Below, one piece after another: positions 1-7,540 of a stretch of DNA of 64,000 nucleotides. Both the position numbers and the translations under genes were made by a program. Position 1 is the first letter of the stretch, and each line of letters starts with the position of its first letter. The DNA lies in the NCBI RefSeq assembly GCF_019749375.1, contig NZ_JACWFE010000009.1:186001-250000 (forward strand). The letters are read 5' to 3'. A model generated the notes under the pieces. That model saw nothing but the letters and a program-made list of their open reading frames with translations, was not told the origin of the DNA and did not search any database. Origin of the DNA: Bacillus sp. S/N-304-OC-R1 (GTDB lineage Bacteria; Bacillota; Bacilli; Bacillales; Cytobacillaceae).

Positions 1-611
1 TAATTAATGCCATCCGGATGATGGTATTCTACTTTGGTCATAACTTCCTTTTTGCCATTTAGATAGATTGACTCTTTGTACACACGAACAAATGCAGAAA
101 GCTCAGTATGCTCATTATCTTTCCAAAACGGCAAAATTTGCTCGGAAGGAAATTTCTTAAATGAAAGCACTCCCTGTTCATCAAAATAGATATAAAGATA
201 GGCAATTCCTTTATTAATTGCTTCTTTGCCCACATTTTTCAAAGTCTTTAACAATTTACGGTTAAAGACAACTTTCAGTAATTCCCTGTATTGCTTATTT
301 TCAGTACCGATCGTCGGATCCTTTGTGAGCAGATAGCCAACCTTCTGGTCTACTAATTTTTTGGCGTATCCATGCTCAAGCTTAACATTGGATTTCCATT
401 CAGCATCACGCTTCTTATTTTCTCTAATATCAGTTTTATTGCGATAGTAAGCTTCGCCAACTAGCATTATTTTACGAGTTTCACTATCAAGCCATTCCTT
501 TATTTCTTTAACTAGCATGTTGTTTTCCGTAATCACGCCTTCCACCATGTTATTAATGATGTCATTTAAATACTCGTGGTATGGCTTACGGTATAGATCC
601 TCAATAACCAC
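1..611 (-). CDS. phage portal protein, SPP1 gp6-like (partial, C-terminus beyond left edge)
   Basis: About 203 codons of the N-terminal part are visible and the frame is open to the left edge. The portal forms the dodecameric ring through which DNA enters the procapsid. The translated N-terminus, with the segments LVGEAYYRNK, KLVDQKVGYLLTKDPT and an acidic strand before the edge, resembles SPP1 gp6-type portals, and the place directly after the terminase genes is the usual one. The chosen start is the GTG at 609-611, five bases after GAGGTG. An overlapping ATG at 611-613 is out of frame and closes after 15 codons. Only nine bases separate it from the terminase stop, so both are probably translated from one late mRNA. 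Confidence 0.8.
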   Translation of the reverse strand, partial: MVIEDLYRKPYHEYLNDIINNMVEGVITENNMLVKEIKEWLDSETRKIMLVGEAYYRNKTDIRENKKRDAEWKSNVKLEHGYAKKLVDQKVGYLLTKDPTIGTENKQYRELLKVVFNRKLLKTLKNVGKEAINKGIAYLYIYFDEQGVLSFKKFPSEQILPFWKDNEHTELSAFVRVYKESIYLNGKKEVMTKVEYHHPDGIN

Positions 612-620
612 ATTTTCACC

Positions 621-1898
621 TCATTTCAGTACAGATACAGAGCCGCCTTTTAGGTCTGATACCTCATAACCATCCAACCCATACCAAATAGCACTAAAGG
701 TATGGGGGTCAATTTTAAATTCATCCGGAATGATATGCCCTTCATTGTCCACTTTGTAAGTTAGGTACTTCAATTCTCTGATGACATCTTTGCAATTAGA
801 AGAGCAAATAATTTTCTTAAAACGCTTTACCTTTTTTGTATTAGCTAAACGGGATCCTTGAAATTTCTTAGCTCCCTTCATCCTAAAACCGCACTGTTTG
901 TAATATTGGATAGCTTTCGGCTCAGCACTATCAGCTAAGATTAGTTCCTTGGATTCCTTAAATTCCTTAAGTTCATCAGCTGTCTTATCATCAGTCATTT
1001 TGTTTTTATAGTACTGCCAATAGATATAAAGAATCTTTTTGTCATGATCTACAGCTAGACGAACAACCGCATTAAACGATTCTTCAAAACCAAAGTCCAT
1101 TCCAACACGCTTGATTGGGTTTCTGATACTCTTAATAGCAGCCATTACTTCTTCATGCGGCCATTCTTCAAATTGAGGAAGAACCTTAACCCCATTCACG
1201 CCAAAACGACCTTTCCGGGCTATTCGGTAAAGGTCTGGATCATATTCTTTCATTTCCTCCAATTGGGCAATATAGCTTTCAGGCAAAAATAAATTATCAT
1301 CTGCTGTTGAATGATGATAATAAGTGTCGTTTATAACTATTGTTCTCTTCTCATAAAGCACCTGGTCATCTAGAATAACTCGATTGATTACCTCATCCTT
1401 AAAGAAGTGCTTGAATGACCAGTTATCCTCACCTACAGGGTTTGTAGAGAGTATCATGTGAAGTTTTAACTTAGGATGCCGTAATCGCCCTAGAAGCTCC
1501 TTAAACCCAGCGTATTTAACCTCAGAACACTCTTCAATCCAAATGATTGAAACATTGTTTATCGATTTTAACTTAGCTGGCTTATCCATCCCTTTAAATA
1601 TGATTTTGCTTCCGTTCGGAAAACGTAGCTGCATTGGAGAAGTGACGCATTTAATTTTGTCATCTAAACCTAAATCTATTACCAACTCTTCCAGTAATGA
1701 AAAAGTAGAATCTCTATGAGTGTCATAAACTTCACGAACGACTAAGGCTGTGCGCTTTTCTTCCAACAATTTAAGAATGAGTTTTAAACCAACGTGATAG
1801 CTTTTACTGGACCCATATCCTCCAACTAGAAATTGAAACTTAGTGGACCAATCAAAAAGGAAATCTTCAAAGTGGGGATTAACTTCTTTTTCAATCAA
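621..1898 (-). CDS. terminase large subunit
   Basis: 425 residues, the normal size for a PBSX/SPP1-type TerL. The N-terminal ATPase has a deviant Walker A (GGYGSSKS, residues 26-33) and a Walker B-like hydrophobic strand ending in WIEECSE near residue 120. The C-terminal RNase H-like nuclease shows its acidic strands (VGMDFGFEE near 270 and ILADSAEP near 320). TerL cuts the concatemer and powers packaging into the portal ring. Its ATG overlaps the stop of the small subunit by four bases (ATGA), indicating translational coupling. Confidence 0.93.
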   Translation of the reverse strand: MIEKEVNPHFEDFLFDWSTKFQFLVGGYGSSKSYHVGLKLILKLLEEKRTALVVREVYDTHRDSTFSLLEELVIDLGLDDKIKCVTSPMQLRFPNGSKIIFKGMDKPAKLKSINNVSIIWIEECSEVKYAGFKELLGRLRHPKLKLHMILSTNPVGEDNWSFKHFFKDEVINRVILDDQVLYEKRTIVINDTYYHHSTADDNLFLPESYIAQLEEMKEYDPDLYRIARKGRFGVNGVKVLPQFEEWPHEEVMAAIKSIRNPIKRVGMDFGFEESFNAVVRLAVDHDKKILYIYWQYYKNKMTDDKTADELKEFKESKELILADSAEPKAIQYYKQCGFRMKGAKKFQGSRLANTKKVKRFKKIICSSNCKDVIRELKYLTYKVDNEGHIIPDEFKIDPHTFSAIWYGLDGYEVSDLKGGSVSVLK

Positions 1899-2650
1899 GA
1901 GCCCTCACCTTTGCTTTTTCTCTTAATAACAATCTCAATTGGTTTGTCATCGGATCCGGAAGAAATCTTTTCAACCTCAGCTTTTGTCTTTTCAATATTT
2001 AAGCGCATGCCTTCTAGTTTAAGCCTTCGTTCGTCATCAATATGAGCCATCTCATCGAATTGCTTTATAAGGTTCCTTAATTCACTCATGGCCCTTGATT
2101 GTGCATTCAAGAATGTAGCATGCCGATCCCAAGCAAATTGAAATTCGTATTCCTCTTCAGCTATTTGTTTTTCAAACCCTCCACCTTGATCTTTAGGCAA
2201 TTCAAAGTACTCATATTTTGCTTTCTTAAGCTCCTTGATCATTTCGTCTTTACTCTCGACAAACATAATCTGTTGAGCTCGAATAATAGCAGCATACTGA
2301 ATTTGTATTTGGTCCCAGATTAGGTCAGCTGGCGAATGCTCCTGCATTTGTTCCATGATCTCCAATGTTTCTGCTGGAAGGAACTTAGAAAAGAAGCCAT
2401 GAGTGACTGCATTTTGATTTCGCTTAGGTGCCCCACCTTCATTGCCCAGAGCATTCTTATTTCCTTTAGGTGCGCCTCTCTTTTTTGTGTGCACACCTTT
2501 TGGTTTTGTATGCACACCATCACGAGACCATTGATAACGTGTTTTCCAAGACTTCACTGTATTTAAAGAAACACCGTATTTTTCAGCAATGTCTTTATAT
2601 TTCATACCTTTTACATAATCTTTTTCAGCTTCAATTCGAGTCTCGGCCAT
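1895..2650 (-). CDS. terminase small subunit
   Basis: 251 residues. The first ~35 residues form a helix-turn-helix ([19 protein letters not shown]) that would recognise the pac/cos site. A Lys/Gly/Asn-rich linker and a helical, charged oligomerisation region follow, as in XtmA/Terminase_2-type subunits. It is coupled by a four-base overlap to the large subunit. It is the first gene of the packaging operon seen here; a terminator lies just upstream (2697-2728), so a late promoter would have to sit close to its start or be read through. Confidence 0.88.
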   Translation of the reverse strand: MAETRIEAEKDYVKGMKYKDIAEKYGVSLNTVKSWKTRYQWSRDGVHTKPKGVHTKKRGAPKGNKNALGNEGGAPKRNQNAVTHGFFSKFLPAETLEIMEQMQEHSPADLIWDQIQIQYAAIIRAQQIMFVESKDEMIKELKKAKYEYFELPKDQGGGFEKQIAEEEYEFQFAWDRHATFLNAQSRAMSELRNLIKQFDEMAHIDDERRLKLEGMRLNIEKTKAEVEKISSGSDDKPIEIVIKRKSKGEGS

Positions 2651-2696
2651 CTACATCACCTACCCACCTCCAGTAATTTGAGTTGTTTTGGACAAA

Positions 2697-2728
2697 AGAA
2701 AAAGCACTTCCGAAGAAATGCTTTTTGG
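2697..2728 (-). terminator. rho-independent terminator with UUCG loop
   Basis: On the minus strand the stem AGCATTTC / GAAGTGCT (one G-U pair, loop TTCG) is followed by TTTTTC. It lies just after the 105-residue gene at 2734-3051 and ends that transcription unit before the terminase genes. Confidence 0.85.
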
Positions 2729-2733
2729 TACAG

Positions 2734-3051
2734 TTATAAACTTTTTATTGCTTCATCTAAAGCTTCAAATATATCTTGATAATACGTTCTATTATTCTTA
2801 CAAATTCGTGCACGTTCTACCTGTTTTACAAGTTCGCTTTGTGATTCTTCAATCATATTACGTATTATATCCTTAGCCATTTCTGAATCTGTTTTTGTAA
2901 GAGTTAATTCTAGAATTTGTGTTCTTTCTCTCAAATCTTTCTCTTCATCATAAGCTTTTCGCATTTCATAATCGTAGTGCTCAATACTTGCTTGGATCTC
3001 CTCAATTAATGATTGAGAAACTACCTTTTTTAACTGTACTACTTCAGTCAT
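2734..3051 (-). CDS. small helical phage protein of unknown function
   Basis: 105 residues, charged and almost entirely predicted helix, with heptad-like spacing (EEIQASIEHYDYEMRKAYDEEKD...). No family recognised. The ATG follows a GGAAGGGGGTG ribosome site. It is the last gene before the terminator at 2697-2728, upstream of the packaging genes, where small late-operon genes are common. Confidence 0.7.
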   Translation of the reverse strand: MTEVVQLKKVVSQSLIEEIQASIEHYDYEMRKAYDEEKDLRERTQILELTLTKTDSEMAKDIIRNMIEESQSELVKQVERARICKNNRTYYQDIFEALDEAIKSL

Positions 3052-3076
3052 TACTACACCCCCTTCCGTCTTCTAA

Positions 3077-3103
3077 ATTCGACAAAAGGAAATGTTTCCC
3101 TGC
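3077..3103. repeat. intercistronic repeat element, copy 1
   Basis: A 27-bp element ending in CCTTTTGTCGAAT on the minus strand. It recurs at 3364-3389 and, more diverged, at 3934-3960. Each copy lies 20-35 bases upstream of a gene start. The conserved parts are GCAGG or GCGGG at one end and CGAA at the other. Confidence 0.55.
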
Positions 3104-3116
3104 AACTATTTACCTA

Positions 3117-3338
3117 TTAAATTAAATCTAATATTTCAGGTGGGCATTCATTAATAAGTTTTGTCACCGCTACTTCAGCAGCAATGTTTTTATTTTTATC
3201 TTGATGGATACTTACTACTCTATCTGGATAATCTTTATAAAATGCTGAGGACCTATATAGTCCGGTTAATGGATCAATTATTGTAGTTACTACTTTAATA
3301 TCAAATCCGTCACGATTAATAATTTTCTCGACTTTCAA
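3117..3338 (-). CDS. small phage protein of unknown function
   Basis: 73 residues when started at the TTG at 3336-3338, which follows GAAGGAGTG at good spacing. A longer frame to 3371 would read through the repeat element and has no ribosome site. The product mixes short strands and helices (ending INECPPEILDLI) and has no recognised domain. It is in the same minus-strand unit as its neighbours. Confidence 0.6.
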   Translation of the reverse strand: MKVEKIINRDGFDIKVVTTIIDPLTGLYRSSAFYKDYPDRVVSIHQDKNKNIAAEVAVTKLINECPPEILDLI

Positions 3339-3363
3339 ACTATCCACTCCTTCTATAATGTTT

Positions 3364-3389
3364 TTCGACAAAAGGAGATATTTTCCCGC
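3364..3389. repeat. intercistronic repeat element, copy 2
   Basis: 26-bp copy of the element at 3077-3103, with the shared GGGAAA...CTCCTTTTGTCGAA core on the minus strand. It lies upstream of the TTG start at 3338. Confidence 0.55.
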
Positions 3390-3392
3390 ATT

Positions 3393-3602
3393 TTATACCA
3401 ACACGATGAATACCATTTTATAAAATGCAAATAGTAGTACTCCTACAGCAACAAAATTAGCTAAACCTTGTGGGCATTTAATTTTTACTAGAACAAATTT
3501 TACAGCTATTCCAATAAATAACGGGATAAAAAGTATAAGTGCAAGCTGTAATACCATGTGATTGATTTGACCTTGAAATGGACTAAAATCTATTGATTCC
3601 AA
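3393..3602 (-). CDS. small two-helix membrane protein
   Basis: 69 residues with two hydrophobic segments (about 17-38 and 47-68) joined by a short basic loop (VKIKCPQG). A TTG start follows GGGGGTG. The size and topology would fit a holin-like or accessory membrane protein. However, the gene lies upstream of the packaging genes, not in a lysis cassette, so no function is assigned. Confidence 0.6.
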   Translation of the reverse strand: MESIDFSPFQGQINHMVLQLALILFIPLFIGIAVKFVLVKIKCPQGLANFVAVGVLLFAFYKMVFIVLV

Positions 3603-3651
3603 TATAACACCCCCAACATATATATCGGATGGAGATTTGGTTTCTTATATT

Positions 3652-3690
3652 TAAGAAGAGCACCCATTAAAATGAGTGCTATATTTTTAA
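3652..3690 (-). terminator. rho-independent terminator
   Basis: Minus-strand stem AGCACTCA / TGGGTGCT (3659-3680, one G-U pair), followed by CTTCTT and preceded by an A-rich tract. It follows the short genes at 3724-3907. Confidence 0.65.
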
Positions 3691-3723
3691 AATGCCACCG
3701 CCTCTTGGATCGACGCAACATCT

Positions 3724-3753
3724 TTATCCTCCGCCACCACCTGGATCTTTCAT
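3724..3753 (-). CDS. nine-residue glycine-rich micro-ORF
   Basis: The ORF encodes MKDPGGGGG and stops. It starts six bases after a perfect AAAGGAGG, which also overlaps the stop region of the upstream 46-residue gene. After the stop the DNA repeats a second, non-initiated Asp-Pro-Arg-Gly-Gly-Gly coding stretch before the terminator at 3652-3690. Whether the peptide is made, or acts as a signal or leader, is not shown. Confidence 0.4.
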   Translation of the reverse strand: MKDPGGGGG

Positions 3754-3766
3754 TACAATACCTCCT

Positions 3767-3907
3767 TTAAATTTTTAACTTTAGTTTCTTCTTTAGCGGG
3801 ATGCTGTAACAGTCATCACATACCCCGTTATTATCTAAATACTCACGTTCATCTGTTATCTCCAAGTTGCAATTCGAGCAAATCAATTTTTCAATAACCT
3901 GCTCCAT
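3767..3907 (-). CDS. small zinc-ribbon-like protein
   Basis: 46 residues with two Cys pairs, CSNC (10-13) and CDDC (30-33), suggesting one zinc knuckle, and a basic C-terminus (KKKLKLKI). The ATG follows AAAGGAGATG. Small treble-clef or zinc-ribbon proteins of this kind are common in Bacillus phages and usually bind nucleic acid; no specific role is recognised. Confidence 0.6.
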   Translation of the reverse strand: MEQVIEKLICSNCNLEITDEREYLDNNGVCDDCYSIPLKKKLKLKI

Positions 3908-3933
3908 TGCTTCATCTCCTTTTTTCATACATA

Positions 3934-3960
3934 ATTCGGGAGAACTAAGGAATTTCCTGC
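3934..3960. repeat. intercistronic repeat element, diverged copy 3
   Basis: 27 bp, the same length as copy 1. The ends GCAGGAAAT and CGAAT match on the minus strand, but the centre is diverged. It lies upstream of the start at 3907. Confidence 0.4.
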
Positions 3961-3967
3961 ACTAATT

Positions 3968-4147
3968 TTACTTATTTCTAATCGCACCTCTAACCCTTTT
4001 GTAAGTAGGTCTGTTAATACCCATCAATTCAGCAAGGTCACGACTAGATAACTTTTTATTTGATATATTATCAGAGGATTTATCTTTATTCTTGAGGTTA
4101 TTCATATGATGTTTTTCTTCAGAAGAAAGATGATCAATAATTTTCAT
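3968..4147 (-). CDS. small HTH-like phage protein
   Basis: 59 residues. The C-terminal half (KKLSSRDLAELMGINRPTYK then RVRGAIRNK) looks like a minimal helix-turn-helix, so DNA binding is likely. The ATG follows GGTGATG. It is encoded just downstream of the terminator of the sigma-like regulator gene. Confidence 0.55.
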   Translation of the reverse strand: MKIIDHLSSEEKHHMNNLKNKDKSSDNISNKKLSSRDLAELMGINRPTYKRVRGAIRNK

Positions 4148-4167
4148 ATCATCACCTAATTTCGGGA

Positions 4168-4196
4168 ATAAAAAAACGCCACCGTGAGGTGACGCT
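4168..4196 (-). terminator. rho-independent terminator
   Basis: Minus-strand stem CGTCACC / GGTGGCG with a TCAC loop, followed by seven T. It lies 60 bases after the stop of the regulator gene at 4257-4718. Confidence 0.85.
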
Positions 4197-4256
4197 CATA
4201 AACTACATAGCTGGACGGCCAAGAAGGGAATTTTCCGCGCCGTCCTGCCTCCCATT

Positions 4257-4718
4257 TTAACTTGCAGATTTTACCTTTGTACATGAATCACCTTTTGGAA
4301 CATTTGTAACATTTGTATCAGAAAGCTGTTTAACAATACAATCTCTAATCCTCCCGATATGCGAATGAGATAACCCCATATGAATGGCAATCCAACGATA
4401 ACTTTTTCCCTCTAGCAGCCAATGTAATACTTCTAATTCTCGATCATCCTTAATGCGGTGCATACGATCCTGAATGATTGATATCTTTTTTTCGTATTTA
4501 TTAATAACCCCAAAACGTTTACTGCGACGAATAGCTTCTCTAAAGACTGGATCACTTGTTGTACCTTGCGCTTTTGGCATTGCTGCTTCTTCACCGTATT
4601 GAGCAGTCAACCCTTCCCCTGCATCTTTCATTGAGTCCCTCAAAATCTTAATAGAGTTCATCATCCAATGGTAATCCTTGAGTATAGATTCTATTTGTTT
4701 GCTGGCGGCTTCTTTCAA
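4257..4718 (-). CDS. sigma-region-4-like phage late-gene regulator (ArpU/RinA type)
   Basis: 153 residues. The C-terminal third (VLHWLLEGKSYRWIAIHMGLSHSHIGRIRDCIVKQL) is a classic sigma-70 region-4-like helix-turn-helix; the N-terminus is helical. Proteins of this build (ArpU/RinA-type late transcription regulators) sit just upstream of terminase genes in Firmicutes phages and switch on the late operon, which fits the position here. TTG start after AAGGAGAG. The exact subfamily is inferred from layout. Confidence 0.65.
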   Translation of the reverse strand: MKEAASKQIESILKDYHWMMNSIKILRDSMKDAGEGLTAQYGEEAAMPKAQGTTSDPVFREAIRRSKRFGVINKYEKKISIIQDRMHRIKDDRELEVLHWLLEGKSYRWIAIHMGLSHSHIGRIRDCIVKQLSDTNVTNVPKGDSCTKVKSAS

Positions 4719-4742
4719 TCTTTATCTCTCCTTATATAAAAT

Positions 4743-4786
4743 AAAAAAGGACACCAAGTAACGCTTTGTGCGTCATTAGGTGCCCT
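4743..4786 (-). terminator. rho-independent terminator
   Basis: Minus-strand hairpin with outer stem GGCACC / GGTGTC and inner GACGC / GCGTT, followed by CTTTTTT. It follows the gene at 4807-5535. Confidence 0.8.
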
Positions 4787-4806
4787 CCAGATGGCTGGTA
4801 GAACTA

Positions 4807-5535
4807 TTATTCTATTAATATTAATGTTAATATTTCATAAAAATCCTGAGCGTTTTTTAACTCATCTTTCAATTCTTCAAGCCTATCTCCTTGCTCCCCT
4901 GCTTGTACATCACCTAAATACTCATTAAGCTTATATTCAGCATTAATAAAATGGTCATATATATTTTTTGCATCTGAATAGCTGCTCTCCTCCCACATAA
5001 ACTGATCTAATGGATCTTCAAAGGCACTAGCCCATTGGGATTTTTCAACAACATCATCATTTACTTTACTTAATAAATTCTCAGTTTTTAATATGATATT
5101 TTGAAACCTTGTTAATGTAAGAGTGAGTTCAATCTGTTCTTTAAGATAGTTGTTTTCTTGTTCCAAAAAATCACTAATTTCTTTTTGATGTGTCAACTTT
5201 TCAATTGCCTTTTGAAGGGACTCTTCTAAATGCTTAATATTATCAAGTTTATTAGAAATCTCACTCTTAATACTCTCTACTTCATTTTTGTCTTTGATCG
5301 TCGCCTCGGAATATTCTCGTACTTTTTCTAATTTGGAATCAAAAAGTTTATTCATCCACCACGCTGCAAACACCAAGAGAATAGCAACGGCTATCCCGAC
5401 TACCGCAAATGTTGTTGAAAAAAATGCAATTGTATCAGAGAGAGTATTCTCGGTATTACTCAGCTGTTGTTCAAGTATCCAGTTTTGCATTTGCTCTTTT
5501 ATCTCATTTAACTGTACCTCATTATTCTTATTCAA
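4807..5535 (-). CDS. membrane-anchored coiled-coil protein of unknown function
   Basis: 242 residues. One transmembrane helix at about 36-60 (FFSTTFAVVGIAVAILLVFAAWW) is followed by a coiled coil (about 66-150) and an acidic helical C-terminus. No enzyme motif is seen. A terminator follows directly, and its start overlaps the stop of the upstream 66-residue gene by four bases. A lysogenic-conversion or superinfection role is possible but not supported beyond topology and location. Confidence 0.65.
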   Translation of the reverse strand: MNKNNEVQLNEIKEQMQNWILEQQLSNTENTLSDTIAFFSTTFAVVGIAVAILLVFAAWWMNKLFDSKLEKVREYSEATIKDKNEVESIKSEISNKLDNIKHLEESLQKAIEKLTHQKEISDFLEQENNYLKEQIELTLTLTRFQNIILKTENLLSKVNDDVVEKSQWASAFEDPLDQFMWEESSYSDAKNIYDHFINAEYKLNEYLGDVQAGEQGDRLEELKDELKNAQDFYEILTLILIE

Positions 5536-5732
5536 AACTCTTCCCCCTCATCAAACTTTACCCTTTTCACTTTGCCTTGATGAGTAACAATCTTAGTTTC
5601 TCCATGTTCAGGCAGCTCAGTGAATCTAGCTTTTCCATCACACACCACAATAGCAAAGCTTCCTTTTCTGTTAATTATATCAATTTCTAGTAGATTGGTA
5701 CTAGGATTTATCTCTATCTTTTGTAGCCGCAT
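5532..5732 (-). CDS. XtrA/DUF3954-like small phage protein
   Basis: 66 residues from the ATG at 5730-5732, which follows GGAGGG. The open frame extends to 5906 but has no ribosome site there and would overlap the plus-strand gene. The pattern (short beta strands, DGKARF, a charged HQGKVKRVKFDEGEEF end) resembles the XtrA/DUF3954 group of small Bacillus phage proteins, whose function is unknown. Confidence 0.6.
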   Translation of the reverse strand: MRLQKIEINPSTNLLEIDIINRKGSFAIVVCDGKARFTELPEHGETKIVTHQGKVKRVKFDEGEEF

Positions 5733-5756
5733 TGGATCCCTCCATGTATAATTATA

Positions 5757-5972
5757 TTGGGTTGCCGGGAGAAGTCCTGGCTTTTTTATGAAAGGCGGGA
5801 ATATATCATAGATAATCAGATTGATACAAATATTATTTATGACTTTAATGAATATCCTGATAAAAATAGTGGGCGTTGTGATAACTGTGACAAAGCGCAT
5901 TTCCACAGTTCTATTAGTGGCGGAAAGTTAATAAGAGAGTGCAGCAACTGTGGGATGAAGAAGAGTATATAG
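5757..5972 (+). CDS. zinc-ribbon phage protein, start uncertain
   Basis: 71 residues from the upstream TTG. The conserved-looking part begins near residue 18 (IDTNIIYDFNEYPDK) and carries CDNC and CSNC pairs spaced as a zinc ribbon, ending GMKKSI. The only good ribosome site (AAAGGCGGG, 5791-5799) points to an ATA codon at 5808, not to ATG, GTG or TTG. A seven-codon ORF, ATG 5788 to TAG 5811, overlaps that point. A hairpin with six T (5762-5786) lies just ahead. This is one of the few plus-strand genes in a minus-strand block. Confidence 0.55.
   Translation: MGCREKSWLFYERREYIIDNQIDTNIIYDFNEYPDKNSGRCDNCDKAHFHSSISGGKLIRECSNCGMKKSI
5762..5786 (+). terminator. attenuator-like hairpin ahead of zinc-ribbon gene
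   Basis: Plus-strand stem GCCGGGA / TCCTGGC (loop GAAG) followed by six T, starting about ten bases after an extended -10-like TGTATAAT (5746-5753). It would terminate a transcript almost at its start unless opened. Confidence 0.5.
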
Positions 5973-6001
5973 CTTTTCTCATCCTTTTTTATTAATTGAC
6001 T

Positions 6002-6202
6002 CTATATTTGACTTCCTCTAGCTTTGATTATTTCCAACGCTTCTTTTTCAGTAAATCCTACTTCAATTAATGATTTACGTCTGGCATACATGCTCTTGGC
6101 ATCATTTTTCCAAAACTCAATCATAAAAGGGAGAGTTCTTTTCATATCGTCGATCATCATTTGCAGTTCTATATTTGTTAATTTCCCATTAGGCTTGTCC
6201 AC
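6002..6202 (-). CDS. small phage protein of unknown function
   Basis: 66 residues, GTG start after GAAGGTGAT. Helical, with a UBA-like C-terminal helix pair (SLIEVGFTEKEALEIIKARG) of the type seen in proteins with the pattern G-F-[ST]-x-x-[EQ]-A-x-x-I/L. Function unknown. Confidence 0.6.
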   Translation of the reverse strand: MDKPNGKLTNIELQMMIDDMKRTLPFMIEFWKNDAKSMYARRKSLIEVGFTEKEALEIIKARGSQI

Positions 6203-6230
6203 TAATAATCACCTTCTATCTTTTGTTTAC

Positions 6231-6482
6231 TTAAACAGCTACACTTTGCATTTTACCTGTCAATTCTAGGAACCACTCTTTATCATTAGTCGCAAGCGCT
6301 AAATCGATCATTGTATTGTAATCATCTGGTTGTAATAAAGTTGCTTCATTTTCTGTATCTTGAGCACCAGGTGATGCTTTGGCAAGCTGTGCCTCGACTG
6401 CTGCCTGAAATAACCTTTGTATGTCTGCGTTTATTTTTTCTCTTTGAAAACTTAAAAATCTTCGTGCTTCTTCGTTATTCAA
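6231..6482 (-). CDS. IDEAL-domain-like phage protein
   Basis: 83 residues, TTG start after TAGGAGGAG. The C-terminus (MIDLALATNDKEWFLELTGKM, read in two parts) fits the IDEAL motif, in which Ile-Asp and Ala-Leu are followed by Asp-x-x-x-Phe-x-x-Leu. IDEAL domains occur at the C-termini of small Firmicutes proteins, including some phage-encoded ones, and are thought to mediate protein contacts. The N-terminus is helical. Confidence 0.6.
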   Translation of the reverse strand: MNNEEARRFLSFQREKINADIQRLFQAAVEAQLAKASPGAQDTENEATLLQPDDYNTMIDLALATNDKEWFLELTGKMQSVAV

Positions 6483-6508
6483 AATTAACTCCTCCTACCT
6501 TTTGTTTA

Positions 6509-6796
6509 TTAACAAATCCCGTCCTGAATGTGTATCTTGAGAAACTCAGCAAGCCCTAATCCTTCAACAGCATCTGTAGTAGTCCATCCAGTAGACACAG
6601 AGCCATTTTTGTATTTTCTAACTACTGCTAACTCTTGAATTTCATTGTTATTAAGTTCATTCAATAACACCCTTAATAATTCATTTACAGTGATCTCACC
6701 ATTCTTTTTAGCTTTTATATCTTTCAAATCCTCAACGGTGCCAACCAATTCCGAAATATTAATCTTTACTTTCAATTCATTTGGTACTTTAACCAT
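6509..6796 (-). CDS. phage protein of unknown function
   Basis: 95 residues, ATG 6794-6796. Mixed alpha/beta with an acidic KINISELVGTVEDLKDIKAKK start and a TTTDAVEGLGLAEFLKIH end. No family recognised. It lies four bases downstream of the next gene's stop, so it is in the same polycistron. Confidence 0.6.
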   Translation of the reverse strand: MVKVPNELKVKINISELVGTVEDLKDIKAKKNGEITVNELLRVLLNELNNNEIQELAVVRKYKNGSVSTGWTTTDAVEGLGLAEFLKIHIQDGIC

Positions 6797-6800
6797 TTCT

Positions 6801-7061
6801 TCAACTCCCTACCTTCAACGCTTCTATCTTTATTTCATCAATCCAGTTGTTAATAATTTCGATTCTGTTTTCCCAACGGCCACGTTCCTCACATGCGATA
6901 GATAAATTAGTTCGTTCCATTGCTCTTCGCCTAACTGTACTGTTGCTATCATCCATATGAAAAAGTCTGTCTGACAATTTACTTACTTTCTTTTCACACA
7001 GTTCAACCTTATTTTGGCATTGATTCTTAGCAAGATTTAAGATAAATAACTTCTCGCTCAT
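6801..7061 (-). CDS. helical phage protein of unknown function
   Basis: 86 residues, ATG after GGGGGTAAAC. Highly charged and helical, with two Cys (CQNKVELCEKK). No motif recognised. An AAACAAAA junction element precedes it. Confidence 0.6.
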   Translation of the reverse strand: MSEKLFILNLAKNQCQNKVELCEKKVSKLSDRLFHMDDSNSTVRRRAMERTNLSIACEERGRWENRIEIINNWIDEIKIEALKVGS

Positions 7062-7095
7062 GTTTACCCCCTAATCAACTGATCTATCATTTTGT

Positions 7096-7494
7096 TTAGC
7101 AAAGTATCTTTTTGATAGTTTCACGCTGTTCATCCGAAATGTTCATGATGTCAACTGAACCTCCATCATTGGAAACACAAAGGAAATATTCACCTTCGTT
7201 TTTGTACAAGGTTACACTCTTATTTCCGTCCATTTCAAATTCGATACTTTCATCAAAAGCTATGACCTTCTCTCCATCGTAAAGGTCAATATACCCTTCA
7301 CTGAATCCTAAGGAAAGAATACAAAAAGTATCTTCATCGCCATATCCGTTAATTACATCACTGGGAACACCTACCTCATTTAGTTCCTTTCGATTTTCCT
7401 CGGTGTTAGCCACAAGTGCGTATGCTTCTTCTCCTCCACTTGACTCGATCACTTCAAAGCTATTTAAAACAGCAGCAATTTCTTTTCTATTCAT
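7096..7494 (-). CDS. acidic beta-rich phage protein of unknown function
   Basis: 132 residues, strongly acidic, with alternating strands (IDLYDGEKVIAFDESIEFEMD) and a short C-terminal helix. It starts at ATG after TGGAGGG. No enzyme or binding motif is visible. Confidence 0.6.
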   Translation of the reverse strand: MNRKEIAAVLNSFEVIESSGGEEAYALVANTEENRKELNEVGVPSDVINGYGDEDTFCILSLGFSEGYIDLYDGEKVIAFDESIEFEMDGNKSVTLYKNEGEYFLCVSNDGGSVDIMNISDEQRETIKKILC

Positions 7495-7540
7495 TCTTAA
7501 CCCTCCATTTTTGATTTTTAATTAACACTTGCTTATTTTG

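Noticed and set aside
3098..3370. Spo0A binding sites (TGTCGAA)
   Set aside because: The heptamer is present in two copies of the small repeat but is too short to claim control without binding or expression data; kept only as a remark in the repeat finding.
3117..3371. 84-codon version of the small gene starting at 3371
   Set aside because: The first 11 codons would translate the repeat element and the ribosome site; TTG 3338 has the proper spacing.
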